Shown: positions 33,821-47,533 of the stretch, one piece after another
Position numbering within the stretch: the first letter of the stretch is position 1
Layout of the letters: the number at the start of each line of letters is the position of its first letter
Assembly: GCA_028023455.1 (NCBI GenBank)
Contig: JAQFVV010000043.1
Span: forward strand, 1,224,001 to 1,288,000
Length of the DNA stretch: 64,000 nucleotides
Direction: 5' to 3'
Source: Epiperipatus broadwayi
Lineage: Eukaryota > Onychophora > Udeonychophora > Euonychophora > Peripatidae
The notes under the pieces: model-generated
Databases searched by the model: none
What the model was told of the DNA's origin: nothing
The model's input: the letters and a program-made list of their open reading frames with translations, nothing else
Made by a program: the position numbers and the translations under genes

Positions 33821-34614
33821 TAAAAATGATCAGGAAACTTAGAAGAAAGACCATAATGTTTCTAGATCTTAAATTCAGAAGCCAAAATTCAGTAAAACTA
33901 TCATGCTGGGTATTGGTAAGCAGTCCATCCATGTTCGTTTACCATATAAATAAACCCATAATAATAACAGCTGCAATGACAAGAATATAAGCAATAAATA
34001 TTAGTAATTTCTTCTGTTCAAAACTAACACATGATTTAACCCAAAAACTATTTTATATATATACACATATATGTGCCCTTGTGTATAAACAGACTCCATT
34101 AAATTAGTAATACTATTATTAAATAAAATATAAAAACAAATTAATATATAATTTAATATTTATTTTGTTAGGAAACAAAGACCTCCTTAATGGATGTCTT
34201 TTACCTAAGAATTACATTGTGGAGATGCTTTGAAGGCTTAGTGGGATTTTTTACAAAAAAAAAAAAAAAACAATTATTAATAATGGCTGGTAATTATTAC
34301 AATATATTGTTTTATAATAAATTTTGTATAGATTAATTTTAAATAGGTACAAAAGCTTTTATTTTAAAATTAACATACCAAAATTTACAATTTATGAATC
34401 AATTTTAAACTATTTTTTTAAAATTTTTTATTATAATAGTTTTTTATATTTCTTTAACTTCATTGTTTTTTTAAATATATTAGAACTGTTATATAATTTA
34501 TTATGTATTATGAAAGTCTAATGAAAATTATAACTTCAACAAAAATATAAAAAAGTAAATATGGCAGCATTAAAATATATATTATAACGTTATCTTTCTT
34601 ATTGCTTGGCCAAA

Positions 34615-34860
34615 TCCATATAATATTAATATCATCTATATTCTTTATTACTTTTTACAATGCTTTTTTACAATCCACTATTGACAGTTTCAATTGCCTC
34701 AGCAATCTTCTTCAGAACTTCTACTTAAGATTTGGAAATATAAGTAGAAGTTCTGAAGAAGATTGCTGGAGCAATCGAAACTGTCAATAGTGGATTGTAA
34801 AAAAAGCATTGTAAAAAGTAATAAAGAATATAGGTGATATTAATATTATATTAAGATATA
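34615..34860. repeat. Family F palindrome with conserved CTGAAGAA hairpins
   Basis: Near-perfect inverted arms at about 34618-34725 and 34739-34855 surround a short loop. The plus-strand right arm has CTGAAGAA, GATTGC-TGGA-GCAATC, then GAAAC. The left arm has the same on the minus strand. Related copies are at 40.5, 40.8, 41.3-41.5, 42.2 and 62.6 kb. Confidence 0.8.
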
Positions 34861-34954
34861 TACTGTTATTCCTGAATCAATAACACTATATGACTAATAT
34901 TTATACATAGTTCATGGAGATGTTACTACCATTTAAAGTTCATGTAATTTTAAA

Positions 34955-35345
34955 TGACAGGGGAAGATTTGAACCCAGACTTTTAAGCTTTCTTAAGTCA
35001 ACCACTCCATCTTATACAACCAATACACATGACCACATAGATATGAAAAAATAATCTCCAATATATATATATATATATATATATATCATGCTGAATTTAT
35101 CACTCATCAGTTGGTCCAGATCATTATCTCCCACACACATATATAATCAGTGCTCAGTTTATATTAAGATGGCAGATCTTCAGACTTTAGTGGACAGACT
35201 TCCATTCTTTCCACTCTCCAATTTTTTAGCCATCCATATCATTAAAAATCTGGTGGTGGATGGCTGAAGAGTTGGAGAATGGAGAGGATTGAAACCTGTC
35301 CATTAAAATTTGAAGATTTGCTATCTTAACATAAAATGAACACTT
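34955..35345. repeat. Family E foldback, ribozyme disrupted by (TA)n
   Basis: A minus-oriented E copy (to about 35220) is joined to an inverted segment (about 35225-35345). The minus-strand core CTGATGA is intact, but GAAA reads GATA and the stem III loop has become a (TA)n tract at 35059-35086. Self-cleavage is not expected. Confidence 0.65.
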
Positions 35346-38300
35346 TATATTGTAACCATATATTTTAGTATGAAATATAATAATTGATGTAACTGGTATA
35401 AAAATTTCTCTGTCTTCTTTTGGTGATTTGATTGGCTTGATTTGCACTTTGAACAGATTACTCTCTTACATTCAAAATAATTTATTAGAGAGAATGGGTA
35501 ATATTTTGCCTTACTTGTTGTCTATATTATTTTAATAAATTTAAATTGCTTCTTTCCATATACTAATTCATATCAAAATGTTTAACTTTTTAAAAATTTT
35601 GACAACACATTAAATTTGGTAAAATATTATTAAAAATAATAATAATTTTTATTTGTTTAAAATGGTCTTAAAAATTATTTCCATTGAAAAAAAAACCATT
35701 TGTTCAACTAAATTTAATTATTAAAAATAAATACAGTAATTACGTATGCGTTTCAATGTAAAAAAGAAAAGAGCGCGAATTTAAAAAAAGATCGTCCGAT
35801 AGTGTTGCTTTTGGAGGGAGAAAGAAAAGAAAATGGTAAAAGGCAAATGGTGTAAATATGATAAGCTTATTTTAAAATAGTTAACAAGTAAACGGATTAC
35901 CACAAAGTTTTCTATAAATGTAAAAATAACATAGTGGTATTTAATAATAAGATGAATTGCTAAATTTAAAAGTCTGTTCAAGTCGGCTGGCCAGGTGGAT
36001 CAAATCGCTAATAATAATTTTCCAATATTACATTTGAAATATGTCGGAGCTTTCCAGTTTAAAAGCAGAATTAATTGCAAGATTTTGGTATGTTTTAAAA
36101 TATTTATTATTCTACAATTTGGAAAAATTAAATAAGTATTTTAATTACAGAAGTTTTATAAATATGAAAATTTGCTTTTTAAAAAAGAAGAAGTTTAAAT
36201 TAAAGTAAAATGTTAAAGTTATTAACATAGTTTAATATTTCCGTTTATAATTTTAATAAAAAATATAGTATTGATTGATATTTAACTTTGCAATGCCAGT
36301 AATATATTTGCTAGTTCATTTGTTTACCATTTGGATAATAAAAACAGTCTTCAAATAATTAATCAAAGCTATTTTCTAATTTTATCGTCAGTTTGGAATG
36401 ATTAAATTAACTGCTATAATTAGTATTCCTAGATTTAAGCGTGGATAAATAAATATTAGCATGGATGTGATAAACTTGGAACAGTTTTAATAGAGAAATG
36501 TAGAAATTAATAACTTATGAAAAAAACATTTTCATTTAAACTCTGCGTGTCATGTTTTGGAATTGTTTCATGTTTATGGAGCCACGTAAAATCGTTAATC
36601 TAATAGTGCTTATAATAACTAATACAAATGGATAAAATTACATGTATGGAATTCAACTATAATTGTAGCTATTACTTCGTATATTTATTGTTCGACACAT
36701 CGTACATGGATTTCACGGATCATATTTGTAGTTATAAAATGCTATACAATTTAATTTGTGATACACACACATGCTACAATTCATGTATTGAACTATAAAA
36801 TGCTATACATTTAATTTATATCACACACACACCTGTTAGATTTTATGTATTTGATGAATAATGCATTACTTTAATTTTATCGTTATATGAACTTGCATGT
36901 GAAGTTCATAAGTTATATTTTATTAAGTTTAAATTAATAGGGGTTGAATAAAATACTTATTCAAGAGAATAGCGCTTGCGAAAAAGCTTGAAAAGTAGTA
37001 AATGAATTTATGAGATGTATCAATTTTTCATGAGGTATTTTGTGAGTCTCCAGATTTCTATTCCTATACTAATATTACTTATATTATATTACATATGTTT
37101 TATTTTAAGCAAGATAAGTTAGTACATTAGTTGTCCTGATTAGTGTAACATTTTATTATGCAAGAACCCACAATTGCTAAAATGTCAGTGTTTTCTGAAT
37201 GGTCAGAATAACTGAGGAGGATGATTTTGCACTTTAATGTGAAGTAAATAGTAATGTTGTTTTATAATGTTAAAAGGCATTAATCTGTGCCGGTGGTTAA
37301 TCTGCAGATTACTTAATTGCCATTTTTTTGTATTTTACACTCATTCCTGTGCTGGTGGTTAATCTGCGGAATTGTGTAATTATACTTATTACTTTATGAT
37401 GGTGTATAAATCCACAAAGCGTTTAGTGTTATTTAATTCCTATGTGTAGATGAATGCATCCACAGGAATATGGTTTTACTTCATAGATATAAGTTGGGCA
37501 AAGTATTTTAGTTATTCTGCTAAATCATCTTCTTCCATTTGTAAGTATAATTTATAAGTTAGATCATTAAATTGTAGCAGGACATTCTATTCAAGTTACC
37601 TCATAATAATTAACTGTTGGTTGATTATTATTTACCTGAATGTAAGTTTAAATTTTCACTTTATTTAATGATTGCATTATAGCTAAATCCTACAGATATA
37701 ATATTATTTATTATATTATTATAAGTTTACGGTATAGATTTATTGAATCTGGAAATGACATTAGATGTTTCATGAGTTGATGTTGAATTTAGTATAATTT
37801 CCTCAATACATTCATTATATCAAATTGAAATATAAGGTATGATTAGGTTTTTAAAAACCGTACCTATGATATGTTATTGAAGAAAGTCGATGGAATTATA
37901 ATTTATTTATTTTATTTGTTTATTTATGTCTTTAATTATAACATTAGAATTAATTACTTATTATTCATAAATTTGTAAATAAACGTTGATTTATAATTAA
38001 ACTTACTGTGCCGTTGCTATTTGTCATTCGTAAAATCAGAAATCATAAACCTTGGATAGAGCATACATTGAAGTACATACTATCGTCAACATGTATCTAC
38101 GAGTTTAGTGATATTTTGAGAAAACATTTGGATGCTTTTCGTCTTTGGTAGTTTATGATGTGTAAGGTACAATAAAATCCCATTTACCTTTTCCATCATT
38201 TTAGCTTTGCGTAGTTGATTCTAGTATACAATATAAATTGATTATTAAACCTGTAAACAGATTTACCAGATAATGACATGATTTAATATATTTACTTAAC

Positions 38301-38864
38301 GTTTTTAAATTGTCATTTGTCAGTATAATAAGAGTCTCAGTGGTATAGTAAACTATAAAAAAGGAACCCAAGTATTTATGTTTATTTATTGCAAAGCTTT
38401 ACCTGGACTAGCATTTGTATTAAAAATCATATAGATGGTTTAAAATTTCATAATCTTATGTAGTTCCACAAATTATGCCATCTTGTACATGGTCGGCCAT
38501 CGGGTCTCATACAATGAAAATCGCAAATTAAGGTTTGAAAGATAATAACATTACATACTTATAATTTGTTTAATGTATTTTATCATACTACTATGATAGG
38601 TCTTCGCGGTACACCCTGGCTGCGATCAAATTAAATCATAAAAAGTTTATGTTATATCATTAGTTTGGTCTGTGGTAAGTTGCTCCAGATGTTGGTTGTG
38701 GTCTTTGGTGCATAATATAGATGGCATGATATGTTTTTGGTTACAGCTCTTAATAGCTGACAATGTGTAGTGGGAATTGATCGGTGATCGAGGTTACAAT
38801 TCTTAGCGCACTTATGTTTTGGTGATATTATGTAGTTGGGACAACAATCGAACGGTTACAATAC

Positions 38865-39050
38865 ATATGTGCAGGAGATGATGATCTGGGCCAATTAATG
38901 AGTGCTAATTCAACATGAAATATATATACTGGAGATCATTTATCTTTTTTTCATGCATGTGATCATGTGTATTGGTTATATAAGATGGAGTAGATGACTG
39001 AAGGAAGCTAGAAAGTTTGGATTCAAATCCCCCCTAATTACATCTAACTT
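38865..39050 (+). repeat. Family E copy, core broken
   Basis: It contains GATGATGATCTGGGCCAA, then TTAATGA in place of CTGATGA, CATGAAATATAT and GGAGATCATTTATC. The downstream tRNA-like GATTCAAATCCCC box is present. Confidence 0.7.
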
Positions 39051-40339
39051 AAGTATATATGCTATACTTGTATTACATATTATAAAGAATTTGTAATTAA
39101 TGATGTAATAAGCACAGCACTGCTGAAGAAATAGTGTTCACTGTGTGAATTATTCAAACTATAATTTTTTATTATGGCTTTATTTTTCTGTAATTAACTG
39201 ATTACAGACAGTACATTGTCACACATATATACACTGTTAGAAATTTTACAGTGAAAAATATTACATAAACATATTTAGTGCATGCTGTATCTAATTAATA
39301 TGGAATCCATTTTTTTCACATACCAATTAGATATTACTATAGCAAGACTATATTACTTAGGAGATGAATTCATTCCAAATATATATATATCAAAGGCAAA
39401 GGTTATCTCTGTTTACAAGGATAAAAATTCCTTTTTTTTTTATTAGAATAACAAACCATGTAAAATATTTTATTCAATATATACAATTCTCTGAAGAAGT
39501 TAAATATATTATTTGTAGAATGTCAAGAGATACTACTCTTTCACATTCTCACACATATATAAAATAACTTTCTGGGTTTAAATCCATTTTACATATGGAT
39601 TTGAAGTAAAAGAAGATTTTTTACTTCAACAATAAACCCCAACAAGAGATATTATAGGTAATGGTAAAAACTTATTTAACCTTAAAAAGATTGTCATTTA
39701 ATAGTAATTAATAATTTGTTGGCAACATCAAAGAAAAGATTATTTCTGTTGACATGGATAAAATCTTCTTATTTCTGTTCTTTACTAGAATAACAATCTA
39801 TAGAAAATATTTAATTCTATATATATATATATTCATTCTTATGTTTATAAATCAAATACATATAATAAAGTATAAGCTGCCTCATAATCAAACAAAATAT
39901 AATATATTACTTACTTTAAGTTTGATGCTGCTCTGTGGGCTAACCTTTGCTGAAGATGGTGTAATAATAAATTCATTAGTCTCTCTCACAGAAATGGCTG
40001 TACTTATATATTTCAAAACCCTCAGCTTAAAATCAATTGATATGTAGGAAGTATTGAAAAATTCAATAGTTTTACTGTATGTAAAATCTATATATTTAAA
40101 ATATATATTGTTAATTAATAATTTACAATAATTATTTCATATAACTATATTAGTGTACATCTGAAAGTTTATGATGATGGTATTTTACTTTTAATTATTT
40201 GATGGATTATTTTCTAGGGTCAATTATTAAATGTCCAAAATAATTCTATCTCCATTTAAATTTTTCAACACATTCAAGTGTTAGTAATAGTGTTATTATT
40301 CTCATCTCTGGCCAATGACAATACTAACATAAAAATCAA

Positions 40340-40875
40340 ATTGGTCAGAGCATTACCTTAAATTCAGTATTCATGAATCTAAAAATCCCAACTTTAATTC
40401 CTATGCTAGTACCATTGCTGGTCAGGCTGGAAATATCTGAAGAAGAAAGGAGAATAATACTAAATTGTCCATTCACTTTACTACTGCTTTATTTACCATC
40501 CTTTATTACAGTTTACAGTTTCGATTGCCCCAGCAATCTTCTTCAGAACTTTATATCTCCTAGATAAATTAGATCGGTATCATCGGGATTGTTGCTTATA
40601 AGTTGGTAGATCTGGAAAATAGGCAAATAGGGCAGAGTTCATGAGTGTTCCTGACTTATGTATCTTGCACATGATTGGACTCGAGGTACTTTTGCCTAGA
40701 TGTTAGATCTTGTTATGTGAACAGACAAAACTGACTGGTACAGGTTCTTTGCTGGCTAGGAGATATAAAGTTCTGAAGAAGGTTGCTGGGGCAATTGAAA
40801 CTGTAAACTGTAAAAAAGGGTGGTAAATAAAGCATTCTGAAATAGTAGTAAAGTGAATGGACAATTTAGTGTTAT
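40340..40875. repeat. Family F foldback with decayed tRNA-headed part
   Basis: 40340-40465 resembles the tRNA-headed unit at 42085 (CCTTAAATTCAGTATTC, CTGAAGAAGAAAGGAG). Arms at about 40465-40563 and 40758-40875 are inverted copies carrying GATTGC-TGGG-GCAATC and GAAAC. About 195 bp between them is unrelated. Confidence 0.7.
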
Positions 40876-41159
40876 GTGATATACATTTGGCAATGCAATA
40901 AGAAAAAGAATAATACTATTGGAAACATTGTGTTAAATACGAATTTTCATATTACTACTAATAGTTGAATACTGTATATTTGAAATGTTTAAATAAAATA
41001 CTAATAGTTGTATATTGTATATTTGAAATGTTTAAATAAAATTTGAAATTTTCCAAAAATCATTTAATAATTAATTCTAGATAATGGACATAATACAACA
41101 TATAATTACAAATAACTATATCTAGTAAAAAGTATGTTAAAATAATATACATAAACAAC

Positions 41160-41610
41160 AACTTAATTGTTGTATTTTTATATTGGACTATTTCCATCAT
41201 CTAATATGTGTGTTGAATGTCTTTAGAAAAGTTAAATTTTTGTTAAATATTCCAAATGCATTCGCCTGTTATTAATATCACAGCAAACAGGTTAGTATAT
41301 GCACAATGTTTTGAGAGGTATTTTTCTCCCCTCTTCTTCAGGTGTTGCTGACCTGACCAGTTATAGTACTAGCATGGGATTCTAACCTGGGTCCTTAGAT
41401 CCCATGCTAGTACTGTCACTGGTCAGACCAGCAAGACCTGAAGAAGAGGGGAGAAAATACCTCTCGAAACATTGTGCATATACTAACCTGTTTGCTGTGA
41501 TATTACTAACAGTTGAATGCATTTGGAATATTTAAATAAAATCAAACTTTTCTAAAGACATTCAACACACATATTAGATGATGGAAATAGTCCAATATAA
41601 AAATACAGCT
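41160..41610. repeat. Family F palindrome (long arms)
   Basis: Arms of about 210 bp meet near 41390. The right arm reads CCTGAAGAAGAGGGGAG, AATACCTCTCGAAAC, CTAACCTGTTTGCTGTG. The left arm is the inverse with few changes. CAA before and TTG after the GAAAC box could pair, extending the hairpin. Confidence 0.8.
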
Positions 41611-42084
41611 AGAACACCATCATCACAACCCTTCAGGGAAACAACAACTTGTGTTTTAAATTAACTTTTAAGAAAAAATTAACAGCTAAAAATATTTGTT
41701 GCTCCTATATAAAAAAAACTAATAAGTTGATTATAATGTTATCTATTATTAATAATCAATACTTTATGTTTTCTTTACACTTTTAGTGATATTACAAAAA
41801 TGAATTAGGATTGAATTCAATAAATTTATTTAAACTTAAATTGATTTTCATTTCTTAAAAAAATAAATTGCGGATATGATTTACAATGCAAGTTAAAAAT
41901 CTTTTTAAATAGCATCTTGTAATCCTGAAAGCATTTTAATTTTCTTTTTTAAATTTCCAATTCTATGACTATCTGAAAAAATAAAAAATAATAAAAATAA
42001 TTAGACTTGTATAAAAAAAAAAAATTGAAGGACTCAGGAGGATTTGAACCAACCCTCAAGTATAAATATATCAAATTTCTACTA

Positions 42085-42340
42085 TATGTTGCCTTTGACA
42101 GAATAGCTCAGTTGGTAGAGCGTTTGCCTTAAATTCAATATACAAGAATCTAAAGGTGCGAGTTCAACTTCTAAGCGAATATTGTCACTGTGCATATAGG
42201 CCGGCAACACCTGAAGAAGAGTGGAGAATAATACTACTCGAAACGTTGTGTAATTACTAACCTGTATTGTCTATTTGTGTGTTATTACTAACAAGTTGTT
42301 TGTATTTGAAAAGTTTAAATAAAGTTTAAAATTTTCTATA
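42085..42340 (+). mobile_element. tRNA-headed SINE-like element with family F body
   Basis: AATAGCTCAGTTGGTAGAGC (A box) and GAGTTCAACTTC (B box) form a tRNA-like head at about 42102-42175. It is followed by CAACACCTGAAGAAGAG, a GAGT/ACTC hairpin, CGAAACGTTGTG and an AAATAAAG tail. The anticodon region is expanded, so this is a SINE head or tRNA pseudogene rather than a functional tRNA. Confidence 0.65.
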
Positions 42341-42669
42341 CATTCAATATTCACTCATAAATGATGGAAATAGTCCAACATATTACATCTTATAATATAC
42401 CATCATTACAAACCTTCAGACAAATACTAAATATGACTATCTGAGATTCATTATTTATATCTATAAGCTTAACTGACATCTGTCTATTCTTGTTTGCTTA
42501 AAATGCACTTATTTTTATAATCTATGACAGATTCATTGTCAATTTTATGTTTTACACCTATATGTTAAAATAACATAAATGGTTATTGGTTCTTTGTTCA
42601 AGATGTCTGTAGCGCCATCTTTTAATCAATGCATGCATTAAATATAATTAACTATTCATCGAAAACACA

Positions 42670-43215
42670 AAATTGAGCATAAACAACTACAAAATCACAA
42701 CATTGTTTAAATACTGGGCTCTAGAACCCAAATACCTGGACTTTGTAATAAAGATAAACCTGGATGTCATGCCAACATTATGGTTCCTTAACATCAAATT
42801 GAAAATCAGCAAAGTCGACTCTATATGTCCCAACTGTCAAAGGAAGGATAAAACATAGTCTCATATCATTAATACATGTAATGGTCTGGGGAGAATAAGA
42901 ACCATTATCTACCAGAATATAAAATTAGATTACTACCTGATTACATCACTCCAAGGCATAAAAAAGACAATTCCCATTAATAAGACTCAATATTCCTCAT
43001 TTATTCAATTTGGTATGTGATGTGCAAGAAAATGTATACACAGCCCCACCCAGATGAAGACCTCTGCTTTATACAATCATTACAAAAAATCAAAAAAAGA
43101 GACAAACTATTATCATTAATATTCATTTATGATGAGACCTGGAAACTATACCATATCCCTGAGAACTATGCAACACAAGGACTATCTCAACAAACTTTAC
43201 ACTCCAAAATATAGA
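42670..43215 (+). pseudogene. Non-LTR retrotransposon C-terminal fragment
   Basis: A plus-strand frame gives ICPNCQRKDKT, a stop, then SHIINTCNGLGRIRTIIYQN, a broken CX2C..HX4C zinc-finger-like pattern as found near the C-terminus of site-specific and related non-LTR elements. Translated pieces continue to about 43215 in shifting frames. No RT domain is visible. The clade is uncertain. Confidence 0.45.
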
Positions 43216-44204
43216 CTAAAACCAGTTTCATTAAGATATTCAATTGTAATACATAGTTATCAAATTAATGTAAAGAAATGTAACCTTATTTAGCCTTAAA
43301 TAGTTATTTTAAAATAATTAACTATTCATCACAAACATTTTAAGATGCTTGTATATCTGAATTACAAATTGACATGAAGTGTGACAATATATTTTCTACC
43401 ATCATAGATGTTTTCACTGCTCTCCCTGTTATTAGAAAATCTTGCACATCATTTAAAAGCATTCATGCTGCTTCACTTCCATATACAATGTGAATCATTT
43501 CAAATGTTTCAGTAGCATGTTTATCCAATTAACAATTAAATCTTTATTACAGGTAACTAAAATATGTTGCTATAAAACATGTGCATTGATTCAAATATGA
43601 GACTGCAGGTAATTTGAAGACTGTCTTCACTGGAATATATTATATAAAAATATTTTTTTCTTTACTCCTAAGCTTATTAAATATATTTCAAACATTAATT
43701 TTCACCAAATTTATTATTCTCAAAAATATATTTTATACCAATGTTTGGCTATATGTTATGTATTAATCTTGATGACGAATTATAATTGGAAACAAAAAAT
43801 AAAACTGAGAAAATAAGAAAAATATTCTTTTTATACAAATTCATTTCAGAACACCATATTTATATAACTGAAATCTAGTAAAAAAAAATTGTTGCAGATG
43901 CTGATAATTTTTATAAACTGTTTTAGTTCCTTTTTTTTCCAAAAATTAATTTTATAATTAGTTAACAGAATTCTCCTTTTTTTCTTGTATTTTATATACA
44001 GCATTATTATATTAGACCATAGATAAAGATGGTATCACCATTATTGTTAAAGGAGGCTGTCTTAACTACAATTTGAGGGTTGATCGTTATCATCTACACA
44101 TTTAGCATAAACTTTTGTTATCTTAGTAGCTAGCTCCAGTAATTAACAGAATTTGGTATGAGTGAATTCCATATAATTTTCTTTGGAATTATAAATAGAC
44201 AAAA

Positions 44205-45170
44205 CTCTCCATACAGTATCACCACTCAGTGCAAGCCAGAGTAATCAATTGATGCCAGAAGGCTTGTGCATAAAATCCCGATCTAGTTCCTACTCATCCA
44301 ATATCCCCCGGCTAATTTCTGGCTTGTGGCCTTCATCGGTGATGAGTCTTGGATCAGAGAGCACTGCGCTTACATCTTAGGATATAATGCAACCCTTCCA
44401 GCAGCCACCTTTCATCTCTACTTAACTACAAAACTGAGTCTTAAATCGAAAACACAATAATATTTTCAATCCAAGCTCATAGGCTTATATAGTCCTATAG
44501 GTCTAAACTCAGTTCAGTACCCATACATTTTGGTGTCTTTGGTTCTTTAATAAGCATAGCCACCACTATCCTATTAGGCAGGGTTGGTTTTAAGCCAGTA
44601 AACATCACAAGATCACCATTTCTTATGCTTGCTTATAACTGTTATTAAAATAGGCAAAACTCTCTGTACAGTATTGCCACTCAGTGCAAGCCAGAGTAGT
44701 CAATGGATTCCAGAAGGCTTGTGCATAAAATCCCCATCTATTGCCTACTCATCCAATATCCCCAGACTAATTACTGCCTTGTGGCCTTCTCAGTGAGGAG
44801 CCTTGGATCTGAGAACACTGCATCTAGATCTTAGGATTGAATGCCACCCTCCAGCAGCCACCTTTCATTTCTACTTAACTACAAAACTAAGAGTCTTAAA
44901 TCGAAAACACAATATTTTCAATCCAAGCTCAGTGCTCTCAGATCCAAGGCTCCTCAATGATGAAGGCCACAAGCCAGAAACTAGTCTGGAGATATTGGAT
45001 GAGTAGGCATTAGATGGGAATTTTATGCACAAGCCTTCTGGCTACCATTGATTACTCTGACTGGCACTGAGTGGCACTACTGTATGGAGAGTTTTGCCTG
45101 TTTTAATAACAGTTAAGTGCAAGCATGAGAAGTGGTGATCATGTGATGTTTATTGGCTTAATAATGATTT
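44205..45170. mobile_element. Family C copies: one unit plus a foldback pair
   Basis: Unit 44205-44470, then an inverted pair at about 44565-44930 and 44930-45170. Shared strings are AAAACTCTCCATACAGTA, CACTCAGTGCAAGCCAGAGT, TGGATGCCAGAAGGCTTGTG and CCTACTCATCCAATATCCC. Ribozyme cores in the two minus-oriented units are damaged (CCGATGA; CTGAGAAGG with GTAAT). The plus-oriented one is listed separately. Confidence 0.7.
44941..45001 (+). ncRNA. Hammerhead-like motif, family C, one core base changed
   Basis: Stem I is ATCCAA with TTGGAT and CCTCA with TGGAG. The core reads ATGATGA (C3 to A), then GGC-CACAA-GCC, GAAAC-TA-GTC with C17. Stems are fully retained, but loss of C3 should abolish cleavage. 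Confidence 0.6.
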
Positions 45171-45784
45171 TGTAATATTATGAATCAACTTGAAAATCCA
45201 CACATTTTATTAACATTACATATGATTATTTTCACAAATTCTGAGTTATGCTGATCATTTTAATCATCTCAGCATTTAATTACCATGTTTTTATGTGCAC
45301 ATAGTTAGTATGATTCTTTTTCCTTTTCCATTAATTTATAATTATCTGTCAAATGTGAGATAAGTTGATTATACACTCTGATGTTGCCTATTATTTTCCA
45401 TTAATATTTAGCTTTTTTATTCCATTTCTGTGGCTTTTTTTATTTCATTTATGTTATTTTATAAATTAGAACCCATTTAGACTTAAGATAGAAATTGATA
45501 TTTATACTATTCACAAAATCTCTTCCATGATATTTTTAGAGATTTCATTAACATTTAGAATATTTTATCTTACTGCACAGTAGAAATTATTTATATATTA
45601 GAATAAGATGTTCATTGATTCAATTAATGCCCTTGTTTACAAATATTCTTCATGTCAGAGATTAACATTACAATCCAGATATATGAATAGTTGTGGGTTC
45701 AAAACCACAAGAAACATTAAAACAATAGTAAAAAATTTAAATTTTGTTTAATTTAAATGCTATCCAATAACTGAATTAGATCTT

Positions 45785-45860
45785 AAATAGGTAAAACTCT
45801 CCATACAGTAGTGCCACCCTGTGCCAACCAGAGTATCAGAAGAGATAGTGATCCTGTGAT
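45785..45860 (+). repeat. Family C end fragment
   Basis: AAAACTCTCCATACAGTAGT, GCCACC and CAGAGTATC match the terminal part of family C. The rest is absent. Confidence 0.6.
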
Positions 45861-46236
45861 GAATTAGATCTTAATGTATTCTTCATTTACAAATGGTAGT
45901 GAATGAAAATCACACTGTAGTACCATTGTCAGTTTTCTCACGGATTTAGGAATATGTTTAAGAGACATTAGAAATGGAATGAGTAATCATAAATCTCTTT
46001 AGATAGTTTTTTTTTTGATTGGATAAAGTTTTTAACCGCAGTGATGCGACATTTTCTAGAAGTTGTTTCTGTGAAATGGAAACTCAAAGTCATTGATTTT
46101 AAAACTTAAACAATATTTACATATCCACCTAAAGCAAAAAAGGACAAACGCTCTTATTTTCTTATGTCATTAATCTCAAATGTTTTTTGGCAAAATTTAA
46201 CTGAAAATGTTTTATAATAATTAAAATACTTCATAT

Positions 46237-46335
46237 AGTCAAGAGTTGGTGGTTGAGTGATCAGCACAGCTGCCTTACAAGCAGTTGTCCCTGATTAGCG
46301 GGTTCACTTCCCGGCCGATGCTATGACACATGAAA
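46237..46335 (+). mobile_element. tRNA-derived SINE with 14-bp target-site duplication
   Basis: GTCAAGAGTTGGTGG head, B box GGGTTCACTTCCC, then GCCGATGCTATGACACATG and an A-run. AAAATACTTCATAT (46223-46236) is repeated with one change as AAAATACTTTATAT (46336-46349). Same family as 12704, 49111 and 61680. Confidence 0.85.
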
Positions 46336-46904
46336 AAAATACTTTATATTGTAAAAAGAACATCTGAAGCATGTAAAAATAGGTTTATTAGTACTACCTT
46401 CAAAGCTTACACATATTATTAAAGTTCCAGATACTTAAACGTAAGTGTGATGAAAAGTATCCATAAATGCATTTAACATTATGGCTCATGAAATGAAGGT
46501 CCAAAACTTATACATCATCTTCAATATTGTTTTCATTATAATATTTAATACATTTGAATCTTTCATATACAAAGGAAAAAAATGTTCTTCTATTATGAGA
46601 AACATTCTTAATAACAGTATATAATATTTTATAAGTTTGGGAGAATCAAAGAATTAGACGTTTTCACATGTTCTTTTTAGAGCAAAATAATGTGATTAAT
46701 AATCCTATACTAAAATATATAAAGATGATTAATAATCCTATATATAAATATAAGAATTGCTTTAAAGATAGCACGCCACAACACTAATAGTTGTAGCTTA
46801 GTTGTAATATAGGGGATTTAAACCCAGACTTTCAATCTCCCTTTAGCTATCCACTTTATCCTATGCAACTGATACACATGACCATACACAGATGAAAAGG
46901 ATAA

Positions 46905-46966
46905 ATGATCCCCAAATATACATATTTCATGCTGAACCACCACTCATCAGTTGGTCCAGATCATCA
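46905..46966 (-). ncRNA. Hammerhead ribozyme, family E
   Basis: Minus strand: stem I ATGATCT..CCAA with TTTGG..GATCAT, core CTGATGA, stem II GTGGT-GGTTC-AGCAT (one mismatch), GAAA, stem III AT-ATGT-AT, H17 = A. All catalytic bases are present. Confidence 0.72.
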
Positions 46967-47472
46967 TCTTCCACACATATATATAATCAGTTTTCAGCTT
47001 ATATTAAGATAGTAAATCCTTAAACTTTAATGAACAAGCTTCAATCTACTCCAACTTCCTCTTCAGCCATCCATAGCATTGAAAATCTGATGATAGAATG
47101 CCCAAATCCGTTGCTAATGCTAACATTATCATCATGTCCATGTGGACTAAGTCAATCTGACTCCATAGGACCTTATCCATTTAAATACTTGTATTTAAAC
47201 ATTACAAATTCAGCCTCTATTCTGCCTATTGCACTTCTGTGTATTTAAATGGACAAGTTCCTTTACATGAGGGCTTAGAGTGAGACTTAAAGTCAACATG
47301 GACATGACAATAATATTGTCATCAACAAGGAATTTGAACATTCCATCATCAGATTTTCAATGGTATGGATGGCTGAAGTGTTCAAAGGTGGAGTAGATTG
47401 AAGTCTGTCCATTAAAGTTTGAAGATTTGCTATCTTAGTATAAGCTAGCCACTGGTTATATATGTGTGCGGG

Positions 47473-47533
47473 AGATTATCAGGACTATCTGATGAGTGCT
47501 TGTTTAGCATGAAATACATATATTGTATCATTT
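47473..47533 (+). ncRNA. Hammerhead ribozyme-like motif, family E, weak stem I
   Basis: Core CTGATGA, stem II GTGCT-TGTTT-AGCAT, GAAATACATATA. The inner stem I (ACTAT against TTGTA) has lost the CCAA/TTGG pairing, so activity is doubtful. Confidence 0.55.

Noticed and set aside
34739-34800. Family F motif as a proven hammerhead ribozyme
   Set aside because: It has an extra A before stem II, a one-base stem III loop and no convincing stem I. It is kept as a structured-motif finding only.
42102-42178. Functional tRNA gene
   Set aside because: A and B boxes are present but the anticodon arm is expanded and the sequence continues into a repeat body, as in a SINE.
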